From Ustilaginoidea virens (lineage: Eukaryota > Ascomycota > Sordariomycetes > Hypocreales > Clavicipitaceae): 64,000 nt of DNA. The position numbers were made by a program, and so were the translations under genes. Positions within the stretch are counted from its first letter, which is position 1. Every line of letters begins with the position of its first letter. This document shows, piece after piece, positions 1-9,936 of this stretch. The stretch spans positions 2,046,001 to 2,110,000 of the forward strand of contig NC_057319.1 in NCBI RefSeq assembly GCF_000687475.1. The letters run 5' to 3'. The notes beneath the pieces are model-generated. The model was not told the origin of the DNA, searched no databases, and saw only the letters and a program-made list of their open reading frames with translations.

Positions 1-700
1 TAAGTGAGAATACTATTTAGTAAGTAATATAAAGGCTGACTCTAGGTTAGTACACTAGTTAATAGCGGCAGCTGGTCCTTTTATACAACTATTCTTAATA
101 AGTAATAGTAAAAGTGCTTACTCTGAGTCGTTAAATTTGCTAGCAATAAAAGGATCTTCGATAAATTTAGCGATATTAAATACCCTAAGTTAAATTATAA
201 AGGCCTATTTCCATTAGTCGAAGTTAGATACCCCCCTTAGCTTTTAGGATTCCTGGAATCCATTGGCTGTTTTAGCTAATTCCTTAATAGCTATAGCGCT
301 AACTTAGCTGCTAATACTAGATAGAACCGGTAGGGGTTGCTACTAGGCTTTAGGTAGTAATAGTAGATTATTTCCTTTACCTATAGGGGTTTAGAAGGTA
401 TCTACATCTATTATATCCTGGGATAGTAGGCTAGTAGCAGGCTTAATTAATCTATCTACTAAGGTGCCCACCTTATTAGCCAAAAAATCGATTTTAGAGT
501 TTATTCGATTAAATTTATAATTAAATTCTTTTCTTATTTCCTATTAGTCTTCCCTAAGCTAGGCAATTTCCTAATTATTATCAGATTCTTCTACCTCTAC
601 CGTATCAGGGATTTAGTAGCCTAGGTTATTGGCAGGAACGTTCTAACTGGCTATTATAGGAAGAGAAAAGGTGCCAGAATATCTTAAAAATGCGAAGAAA
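1..700 (-). pseudogene. gag N-terminal remnant of Copia 2 element A
   Basis: The minus-strand translation matches the better-preserved gag start of element B (about 9937-10500) with many TAG and TAA codons in place of Gln and Trp. It would encode the start of the structural Gag protein of a Ty1/copia element. It is non-functional because of RIP nonsense codons, and it is cut by the window edge, so the C-terminal half and pol cannot be seen. Confidence 0.6.
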
Positions 701-921
701 ATCAAGACAAAAAATCTAGATAAAACTAGAAGAAAGCTGCGTTAAGGAATAACCTTAGAAAATCCTATTGCAAGGATGTGTTGCAGCTTAGTGTAGTAGC
801 TAGGTTCCTAAATCTAGGATAATCAGTCCCTTATTAGTTAGATTTCTAGAAGGTTAGCTGCTAAATGCGTTAAAATCCTAAGTTAGCATAAAAAAGGTCT
901 TAAGCTAGAAGCCTTAAGACA

Positions 922-935
922 CCAGGCTCATAACC
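922..935 (-). other. Primer binding site of Copia 2 element A (half initiator-tRNA type)
   Basis: On the minus strand the LTR is followed at once by GGTTATGAGCCTGG. This is complementary to the anticodon stem-loop region of initiator tRNA-Met (..GGCUCAUAACC..) rather than to a tRNA 3' end. That is the half-tRNA priming known for Drosophila copia and yeast Ty5. The matching site in B reads GGTTATAAGCCCAG, one RIP-type change different. Confidence 0.6.
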
Positions 936-1661
936 TATTGCAAAATGGTGATTCAAAACACTATTGGAAATGTACTAGATACCGATAGTGGCGTACAAGG
1001 CATTGCAGAATAAAATAAAGAGCTAGTTAAAGATTTAAAGCGCACAAGAGGTTAACCAGAGTAAAGATATCAGGGAAATCTGATTCTAATTGTTAGTGAC
1101 TATTCTAGCTAGAAAGAGGGAATTTTGGGCATATTTCTACTATCTTGAAAAAGTGGTTGAAAATAATAAAAAACCGCAAAAATAGCGAAAAACCCGACGA
1201 AAAGTCGGTCTGCCCAACCATGCCCAATCTGTGCCCAATATCCTACCCAATGCATACCCAACCAAGCCCAGTGGCTTATAGCGGTATGCCGGATGCCCTA
1301 TAACAGCCTGCCGTACGGGCCGGAAGCCCTATATCGGTCTGCCGTAAATAACCGGTATAGCGGGTGACTATATATAAAAGGCCGAAAGTACTAGTATTAG
1401 CAAGGTTTGCCCATTTGGTAATCCCGTAGAAATGCGCCGCCTATTATGGGCCCTGTGGCCCGCTGTGACCGGCCGCTGTGGCCGGATGTAGGTCGCTGTA
1501 CCGGTGCCGTGACCGGCGCTATGGCCCACTGTAATCGGCGTTATAGGGCGCTATGCCCCACCATAGCGCCTGGTATAGCCACCGCGATATCTCAACGTAG
1601 ACACGTCGTACGGTAGCGAGACCAGTACCAAAATACAGCTAAAAAGGCGCTGATTTCAACA
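936..1661 (-). repeat. LTR of Copia 2 element A, with GC-rich internal tandem repeat
   Basis: The 726-bp LTR has short terminal inverted repeats (TGTTG..CAACA, partly mutated). It is 125 bp longer than the 601-bp LTR of element B (22906-23506). The extra length lies at about 1430-1590, a degenerate GC-rich array of units such as GCTGTGGCC and GGCGCTATGGCCC, with many unmutated TG and CA dinucleotides. Confidence 0.8.
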
Positions 1662-1818
1662 GGAACCTTCTATCTAGTCTATTTATATCCCGATTATAAT
1701 ATATATTAGAGTCCTAGTATAGTCCCGTGACTCCGTCTATTGCCCTTCTTAGGCTAGACGCAGATGCAGCCCGAGTCTTAGCTATATTATAGCGCGGGCG
1801 TAGCCCGAGCCCGTAATA
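1662..1818 (-). repeat. Truncated 3' LTR of Gypsy G1
   Basis: It aligns base for base with 9030-9186 (the 5' LTR), with C-to-T and G-to-A differences. It ends in the RIPed form of GTGACA at 1818. The remaining half was separated by insertion of Copia 2 element A. Confidence 0.8.
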
Positions 1819-1836
1819 TACCCCCCTTCTTCTCCT
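1819..1836 (-). other. Polypurine tract of Gypsy G1
   Basis: On the minus strand GAGGAGAAGAAGGGGGG lies immediately before the 3' LTR, the expected plus-strand primer of a Ty3/Gypsy element. G2 has a similar tract at about 38358-38375. Confidence 0.7.
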
Positions 1837-3960
1837 CGGAGTCAGAAGAATAAACTATCTAAAGTCATCCCCTTTATATATCGCCCCCTAATTAAAACCT
1901 CTTATAGCCCTCAAAAATAACCTTAATTAGATATACAGGATATTAATCGGGCGTATAAATATGCCAATATGTAACCGATGTAAATATAGCGGGGGCTAGA
2001 GTCGGTATACTTTAGGCAGATATAATGGAATCTTATTGAAGCCGGTCGTAATACTATTAGCTAGAAGGAATAATATTATAGCTATTATAGAGCAGAAAAA
2101 ATTTTATTACTAGCTGTCGGTAGGAATCTATTTATATTAAGGCTTCTTTTTTTATTTACTTCTCTTTTATACTTCTTTCTCTCTCTCTCTATCCCTATGC
2201 CTATTATCACTAAGGCTATTATTCCTAGTAGTAAGTATATAGTATTACTACTATCGTGAGAATCGTCCCTATTAATAGAGTAGCGCTATTGAAAGTTCTT
2301 AGATCGTTTATATTAGGTCTATATAGTGAATCGTCTGGTACTAATAGGTATTTAGGTCCCCCCGTTTGCTATTACGTTAGATTCATCGCTATATCGTCCG
2401 GAGGACTAATAGATAGGAATATACCTATCGCCCAGGACCCTCTTATAACCCTATTAGTTCTATCCTAAGCGTCTACCGGGGGCTCTAGAGGTATTAAGCG
2501 TAGAAGAGGTTTCTAGCTAGAAATACTATTGCGGCCGCTATAGTCTATACCCTCTTTAGGATGATTATATATTTCTCCCCTTAGCTCTAAACTTATTATT
2601 ATTTCTAATAATAATAAGAGTTTAGTAAAGCCCCTATCGCCTAATATAGGGGCCCTATTGTCCCCTTTATATCCTCCCGCCCCTTTTTATATAAAAGTCC
2701 TATTATCAGTAGGGGTAATACTAATAAAAACTTCTTCTTTAATAGCTATTACCCCTAAGACCCTATTAGGAGTACTATTAGCTCCCTCTTTATCTATAAC
2801 TATGCCCTAGATACCTTTACGCGCTAGGAAAATACTACCTCGCTTACTATTAGATCGTTATATCGGTAGTTATAAAAGAAGTATACTATAAGGGAGTTTT
2901 TTATCTAAAGGGATTCTAAGGGATTAAGTACCAATAATATTAAGGAGGTAGAGTATACCTATATTGCCTATATATAGTATACTATAGATACTAGAGAATA
3001 TATCATTTATATATAGTCCGGTCGCTCTTAGGTATATATTTAATGCCATTAGAAATATAAGATATGCATTTAGTATAAGCGTATAATATCGATAAATCTC
3101 TAACTATAATAGGTAACAAAGTGTATTATCTATATAGTATAAAAGAAATAAAGCATTAAGGAGGCCGCCTATCTAAAGGTAGGAGATATCCTAGGCTAAA
3201 AGGCCTATCTTCGCCCTAAGTTTAATACGCTATATTGTTAATAGGATAAACTATAGGCTATAGTATAAAAGCATACTATAATGGCCCTTTCCGTATATGC
3301 TTTAGCTGCTAATATTAGCGGGTTGACTCCCGCTATACTTATAACGACTATTATTCCCTCTGCCTTAACTATTAGGTCCTAATAGGCTAGCGGTAACTCT
3401 ATAGCGCCTATTATATAACTGCTTGTAAAGTAATAATAAGATATATAGATTATAGTAAAGGCGATGACTAGCTTTACATATTAGGTCACCCCTGCTATAT
3501 TTATACCCTATACTCCGCCTATTTCCCCTTAGTTAGCGTCCTCTCTATATACTAGTATAGCCTCGCCTTAGGCCCTTATACTAACGATTGCGCTATAAGC
3601 TAAGGCTGGTTCTATTACTACTAGCCTAATATTATAAGTATTTCCCCTCGGACCTATTATGCCCTATTATAGGTACCCGAGCTATACTATGCCTAGTTGG
3701 TATCCGCTAACTATATTGCTAATACTACTGCTACTATTCCTGCCTTACTATCCTATAGTCCCCCCCCTTCCCTTATATACCCCCTTACTAAATCCTATAG
3801 GGGGGCAGGGGAATACCGATAAAGGTAAAGGTAGTAGAGGCAATAGGAATTAAAGAATATAGGAATAAGGCCAAAATTGCTAAAAAATAAAAGATAAATA
3901 CTAAAACTTATTAGATTACTTTACTAGAAAGGAAAAAGATTAGTATATTTTTTTTTTTTG
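1837..3960. other. 2.1-kb extra segment between G1 pol and polypurine tract, absent from G2
   Basis: In G2 the end of pol is about 60 bp from the polypurine tract; in G1 it is about 2.1 kb away. The segment has no stop-free frame longer than about 210 bp. The most coherent reading is on the plus strand, opposite to pol. One frame starts at ATG 2199, after a CT-rich stretch, and can be followed to about 3300 if TAG and TAA are taken as RIPed codons. A second starts at ATG 3281 and ends at TAA 3853, with a Pro/Leu-rich then Gly/Asn/Lys-rich C terminus. RIPed sequence is permissive on both strands, so coding status is uncertain. No family is recognised. Confidence 0.4.
3281..3853 (+). pseudogene. 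Possible antisense ORF inside Gypsy G1, unrecognised
   Basis: The frame starts at ATG 3281 and ends at TAA 3853 (190 codons). It has about a dozen in-frame TAG or TAA codons that fit RIP of Gln/Trp codons, often in runs where a Gln tract is natural. The last 64 codons are open: a hydrophobic, Pro/Leu/Tyr-rich part then a hydrophilic tail ending GKGSRGNRN. It runs opposite to pol and shares no motif I know. It could be a chance frame; extra antisense ORFs do exist in some plant Gypsy elements, which is why it is recorded. Confidence 0.3.
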
Positions 3961-3979
3961 TATTATTAGACGATATTAA

Positions 3980-6900
3980 GGTTATAAGTCTAAAATCTAA
4001 TCCTAAAGCCGTATAGGTCCGTTATATATCCGAATATCCCCCTATTTAGCTTTAAATGCCTTTTATACTACTATCTTTAAGAAGTTCTCTAGGGGTTCTT
4101 ATATAGGTAAATCGTATCCTTTCTATTTAATAAGCATATTATAATTCCGCCCTCGACCTTAAGTATTCTTTATAGCTAAAATCTCTTCTATTTTATATTT
4201 TTTATATAGCCGATTAGAGTTTTAAGGTAGTATAAGTAGGGGACTAAATTGTATATTAGTTATTTCCTAACTTAATAGTAAATCGGAAGCTGCTCGTTCG
4301 ACTAAATTAATATAGAAAACTAGGTAAATACCTTATAGGATATCAAATCGAATATTAAGCAGGGATAGTATAACTATAACTATATACTTTGCCGAGACCT
4401 AGTTAAGCTTCTTATAAGGCCGGTTTATCTTAATATTGCGTAAGGTAAGCTATATCTAATCCCTAATTTAAAAACATTCTACTAGACGGCGCGAATGGTT
4501 AATTGCGTCCTACTGCCTTTACTGTATAAAGGCGATAGCGGCTTAGGCTACCTCTTATCCCTTATAGAGGGTAGCTAAAAATAGGGCAGCCTGCCTTTTT
4601 AGGGTCGTTAAACTCAATATTATATCTAGAGGCGATATAACTATTAGAATATTAAATCTATTAAAGAGCCGGTTAAAACTAAAACCGGTTACTAATAATA
4701 TCCGGTTATTTAACACTAATTAATATGCTATAAGGTATTTTGGCTAATTATATTAATTAAAAGAGACTATAATATATAAGATAGCCTAAACCTTTTGGTT
4801 TATCTATTCTATACTGCTATTAGTCTAAGGGTAATATATAATCGAAAGGAGTTATTCGATCCTAACTAAATTATAAAATATAGTCTAAAATTATCCTATT
4901 TAGTTAGATCTTTAATCGCTAATAATTTCTTTAGGAAACCTATAGAAACGCTATTAATATTATTAAAACCGTTCGGTATAGTCTTCCGCTTTTATAAAAT
5001 ATATTACCTTAAGCTAAATATACTTCGATAGGCGATTAGTAATAACTATAAGGAATTGCGGGTCGGATGTATTATATATAGGCAGATCTATTATAAAGTC
5101 GATAAAAATCTACGACTAAAATCGGTTTAGGATAGGTAATAGCTATAGTAGACCCTAGCATAATTATCGGCTCTTATATGCCTTATAGTATCGGCAATTC
5201 CGGATATATCTTACTACCGCTAAAGATATATTATCGAAGTGGTAGTCTTAATATAATAGCTAGAATATAGTATTCTTCCCTAGATGGCCTGCAGTAGGTA
5301 ATTTATAGTATCGCTATATAACTATAGTAGTTAGGGGTTTAAAAGAAGGGAGCTATATTTACCCCTAGTAGAGAAGCGTACTATAGGCATTTAGGGTATA
5401 ATCTATAATCTATTCCTTTATTGAAGCCTTAATCGGAAAGCGTTTTTCGCCTTTCGCTATTACTACCTAATATGCCCTATATATTTTATCCTTAGCTATA
5501 GCCTAATCTTAAAGCGCCTAGAGGTAAAAATCGGCAAAAATATATAAGCTATTAGATAAGCTAAATCCTAAAGGTATAATTATAGGAACCAGTTTAGTAG
5601 TTAAGTTTAGGTAAAGTACTAAAATCGATAGCGGTTTTAAGATTTAGCTAATCCTTAGTATTATACTACTGGCTTTTTATTTTTATTGAGATAGAGCATT
5701 AAGGCATTAAGCCTATAACCCTAGCCTATACTAGAGATAGAAATTAAAGAGCACTAGTATTTTAGCCTATCTAGCCTACTATTTTAATATCTTATAAAGT
5801 CGAGTAAAATACTTTAGATTCTTATAGTCTATAAGAATAATAAATAGAGAGGCTACTAATTAAAGTTTAGCTAATTATGCCTTAAGATAAGAGATAATAG
5901 TAAGAAGCTCTTTATTGTAAATTATATAATTCTATTCGGTATCTATTAAGTATGCGGAATAGTATGCAATAGGGTAAAAGACTCTATCCTTCCTAATTTA
6001 AAAGAGGCAGCTACTAAAAGCGGTACTAAAGCTATCCGCTTTAAGAATTATCTCCTTATTAAAGTCCTATTAAGTAAGAATTAGGTATAAAATAAAGTAA
6101 TATTTAAGCGCTTAAAATGCCTCCTCTTCTTTATCTAACTATTAAAAGGGAATACCTTTCTTTATTAACTTAATTAAAGGTTCAGCAAATTAGGAGAAGT
6201 TAGGAATAAAATCGCGGTAAAAATTTGTAAAGCTAAGGAAGCTTTAGACCCCTTTTAGTTTTATAGGGGCTTTTTAGTTCTAAATAGCCCTAATCTTTTC
6301 GGGGTCTAGGCGGATCTCTTTTCCTGCTATTATAATATAACCTAAATACTAAACCTCTATTATAGTAAAATTATACTTCTCTAAGTCTAGGTTAAAACTA
6401 GCATTTTAAAGTTATCGGAGTATATCCTTAATGCATCCTATATAGTCCTCCCTTAATCCTAAGGTATAAATAAGGATATTATTAAGGTATATAGTCGTAA
6501 AATCCCTAAGTATATTCCCTAAGGCCCTATTAATATATTGTTAGAATATTATAGGGACTCTAATAAGGCTAAAAAGTATAATAAGCCACTTAAAGAGGCC
6601 GAATCGCATGCGAAATATAATAAGGTATTTATCGCCTTCTATAATATAGATTTTATAGAATACCGCGTATATATCGACTTTAGTAAACCATTTTACTTAG
6701 GATAATAATCGTAAGGTCTTTTTAATTAGCGGGAGGGGGTATTAGTCTTAGGCTATAATCTTATTTAGGGCTTAATAATTAATGTAAAAATGCTACCTTC
6801 TATTCCCCTTTTTAGCTAAGAGGATTAAAGCTGCTGCCGATAAAGAGCTCGCTTAAATTTATCCTTTATCTATAAAGTCGGTTACTTATCTCTAAACCTT

Positions 6901-8860
6901 AAGAAGCTAATCTTATAATATATTATATAATAGGCCCTAAGGTAGGTCTAGTATGCTTCTATCTAGGGCCTTTTTAAGCCGAATATAATAGTCTAATATA
7001 CCCTAATATAGAGGAAGGCTAGAGGCCTTTTCTTTATTAAATAGGTTACTAAATTTCTATAACTCTAGGGGTAGTACCCGCGGCTTCTGCGGGGATAGTA
7101 TAAAGTCTTAATATAGTAGAAGTATAATATAGAGAATACGTATTATCTCTTATAGGCTTATAGCAATAAAAGAGGTTAATTAGTCCTTAGAATGCTTTAC
7201 CTACTAAAGTATACTATAGAAGACTAAACTAAGAATATTAACTATAGTGGGGCTAGATTATTGTGCTACCGATTTTTAAATAATAAGATTGCCTACTGCT
7301 CCGATCTATATTTAATATCGTTTTGCTTATAATATAATATTATAGTATTTTATCTAAAGGAGACCTAAGATAATATTATAGGTAAGGCCTAAAATTATAT
7401 AAAGTATAATTATAGAAGGCTAGCTATTAATATTAATATCTATGCGAACGATATATATAATAGAGGAAGTCGCTTCCTTATATTCCCCTAAATAGCTCTA
7501 AATTTTTACTACCGTTTTAATTTTCTTGCATTATAGTAGGTAGATAGATTAAAGACCTAACTATTATACTATTTTTTCGCTTATAGTGCTATAGCAATTA
7601 CAACCTAAGTCGATTAAGGTATTAATAAAAGTATAAGATTTATATAATATTAGTACTAAAAAGGGGTGCTTATCTATATATTTTATAATCTCTTTTATCT
7701 CTTTTATATAGGGTCCTTTTTATAATCGATTAGGGTTTTAAGTATATACTTTAAGCCCTTTTGTAAAATTAAGCTTAAAGGCTAGTTTTTTCCCTAAAAG
7801 TCATTACTATTATCCTTTTTAGCAGCCTAAAAGTCTACTATAGCTACCTTAACTATTCCTAGTCTGCGGGCCCTTTATAAACGATATTTCTATATATAAT
7901 AGGTAGAAGTACTATAATAAAGGTATAGATCCTTCTCTTATTGCTTATTAAAGACCTCTTATAAGACCTATTCGGCTATATATTACTTACTCTTTAAAGT
8001 AAGCTAGTTAATACCTATTATCTATATATTACCCTTTGCATCCTAGTTATTATTTTATCGGTCGTAAGGAGGACTAAAGTAGCGCCTAATCGTTATGCTA
8101 ATCTTAAGGTTAATAGCGATCTAACGATAGTAGTTAATTACTAAATAGTAATTATTACAAGAGACCCTAAGTCTGATGATCTTATTGGCTATCTTAGTAT
8201 TTAATATAGAGTAAAGGTATTCGAGTTTTACTTCTTTAGGCTAGCTAATTCCTCCTATAAGTATTAGCTTTTCTTTAAACTAGATAAAAAAGGCGGCGAA
8301 AGGTTCTTTAGGGCCTTAGTATAAAGAGTGCTTAAGTTTAGTAATTATATAATCCTATTAATGCGGATCCTTAAAAAGATATTAGAGGTATTTAAAGAAC
8401 TTTATTATATTATAATTGTAGGCCTTACTATTCTTAAAAAAGACTGCGACTTATAATTAGACTATAGAAGATAGGTTCTAAAAGATAAATATCTACTATA
8501 TCTTTTCGTCCCTAATAAAGTCCTTATCGACCTTAAGCTTATATTGCATAAAGGTTTACTAGGCTGTAAATATTATCTTTTTGCTATTAAAAGGGTCCCC
8601 TATTAGGATCGGCTTATACTTAGGTTAGGTATAAGCCGCATCGAGAGTAGTAGGGGGGATAAGTCTGCCCTATTATATTACCAGGACCGGTTAGTATTCT
8701 AATTAGGGTTTATTCGCCTGCTCTACGAGATAGGCCTATAAAGAGTTTATCTGCGATTAAATCTATTGCATTCCCTCGGAAAATTGCTGCATTTAGGTGT
8801 ATATATTATATCGGGGGCGCTACTACCCTATGCCGTCTGCCCCTATCTTATTGGGCGTGT
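3980..8860 (-). pseudogene. gag-pol remnant of Gypsy G1 (RT, RNase H, integrase, chromodomain)
   Basis: This is the decayed minus-strand polyprotein. The reverse transcriptase is clear: the fingers motif (F/Y)GLF.W..(M)PF.LT.AP.TFQ is recognisable around 6550-6600, and the catalytic Y-L-D-D motif is at 6472-6490, where both Asp codons are now Asn (G-to-A on the coding strand). Pol ends at about 3990-4200 with a chromodomain-like segment (EEILAI..., then LIK.KGY...EPLENF), the mark of chromoviruses, which is thought to steer integration to modified histones. Many TAG and TAA codons interrupt every domain. Gag is assumed upstream at about 7700-8860 but is too decayed to define. Confidence 0.65.
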
Positions 8861-8872
8861 TTATTTTGATGT

Positions 8873-9186
8873 TGTGTAACGCTTACATTATTGGTTCTAT
8901 AATACGGAGTTATAATAGTAAGGCTGAGAGAGTCTATTTAAATATAAAGGACTAGCCCTAGGGCGGCTGCGAATAGGCGTCAATAATATATATTAAATAG
9001 ACTAAAGAGGAAGGAAAAGGATCTAAGTAGGAACCTTCTATCTAGTTTATTTATATCCCGATTATAATACGTATCGGAGTCCTAGTATAGTCCCGTGACT
9101 CCGTCTGTTGCCCTTCTTAGGCTAGACGCGGGCGCAGCCCGAGTCCTAGCCATATTGTGGCGCGGGCGTAGCCCGAGCCCGTGACA
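8873..9186 (-). repeat. 5' LTR of Gypsy G1
   Basis: About 312 bp. On the minus strand it opens TGTCACGGGC and closes near GCGTTACACA. The left boundary is uncertain by a few bases because the partner LTR is truncated there. It contains the inverted motifs GGGCTACGCCCG and GGGCTGCGCCCG, and is less mutated than the interior. Confidence 0.75.
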
Positions 9187-9640
9187 TCTTTCGGCCTTCT
9201 ATATACAGTCACCCGCTATATCGAGCCTTTACGGCACACCGATATAGGGCTTCCGGCCCGTACGGCAGGCTATTATAGGGCATCCGGCATACCGCTATAA
9301 GCCACTAGGCTTAGTCGGGTAGGCACTAGGTAGGATATTGGGCACAGACTAGGCACGGTTAGGCAGACCGACTTTTCGTCGGGTTTTTCGCTATTTTTGC
9401 GGTTTTTCATTATTTTCAACCACTTTTTCAAAATGGTAGAAATATGCCTAAAATTCCCTCATTCTAGCTAGAATAGTTACCAATAATTAGAATCAGATTT
9501 CCCTAACATCTTTGCTCTAATCAACTTTATATATGCGTTTTTAATCTTTAACCAGTTTATTTTATTCTGCAACGCCTTATCCGCTTCTATCGGTACTTAG
9601 TATACTTTCCAACAGTATTCTAAGTCACTATTTTGCAACA
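9187..9640 (+). repeat. 5' LTR remnant of Copia 2 element B
   Basis: It aligns with 23057-23506, the 3' LTR of the same element, and ends TTTTGCAACA. The first part of the LTR is missing because Gypsy G1 inserted at 9186/9187. Confidence 0.85.
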
Positions 9641-9654
9641 GGTTATAAGCCCAG
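9641..9654 (+). other. Primer binding site of Copia 2 element B
   Basis: GGTTATAAGCCCAG follows the LTR without a gap. It is complementary to the anticodon arm of initiator tRNA-Met except for one TG-to-TA change of RIP type. Confidence 0.6.
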
Positions 9655-9936
9655 TATCTCAAGGCTTCCAGCTTAAGACTTTTTTTTACGCTAACTTAAG
9701 ATTTTAACGCATTTAGCAGCTAACCTTCCAGAAATCTACTAATAAGGGACTGATCGTCCCAGATTTAGGAACCCAGCTACCATACCAAGCTGCAATACAT
9801 CCTTTTTACAATAGGATTTTCTAAGGTTATTCCTTAATGCAGCTTTCTTCTAGATTTTTTTTAATCTAGATTTTCAATCTTAATTTTCTTCGCATTTTTA
9901 AGACATTCCGGCACTTTTTCTCTTCCTATAATAGCC

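Larger units (their letters stand above)
1..1661 (-). mobile_element. Copia family 2 element A: 5' LTR, leader and start of gag (runs off the window's left edge)
   Basis: Read on the minus strand, this begins with a 726-bp LTR (936-1661) opening TGTTGAAATCAG and ending ..TTGCAATA (RIPed CAACA). The primer site follows, then a leader and the N-terminal part of gag. The sequence at 61-180 and 661-700 is the reverse complement of element B at about 10420-10510 and 9880-9930, so A and B are one family. The LTR begins exactly where the Gypsy G1 LTR is cut (1662), so A inserted into the G1 3' LTR. The 3' half of A lies outside the window. Confidence 0.8.
1662..9186 (-). mobile_element. Ty3/Gypsy (chromovirus-like) retrotransposon G1
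   Basis: The 5' LTR is at about 8873-9186 on the minus strand, opening TGTCACGGGCTCGGGC, a start common in fungal Gypsy LTRs. The 3' LTR remnant is at 1662-1818 with a polypurine tract beside it (1819-1836). The pol region between carries a Gypsy reverse transcriptase and a C-terminal chromodomain. The left side of the 3' LTR was cut off by element A. The right LTR abuts the interior of a Copia 2 LTR at 9187, showing that G1 jumped into element B. The copy is heavily RIPed. It has about 2.1 kb between the end of pol and the polypurine tract that the related G2 lacks. Confidence 0.8.

Noticed and set aside
2256..2468. 70-codon plus-strand ORF in Gypsy G1 as an independent gene
   Set aside because: Another plus frame (from ATG 2199) fits RIP-decay better, and the stretch has no recognisable domain. 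Recorded only as part of the extra G1 segment.
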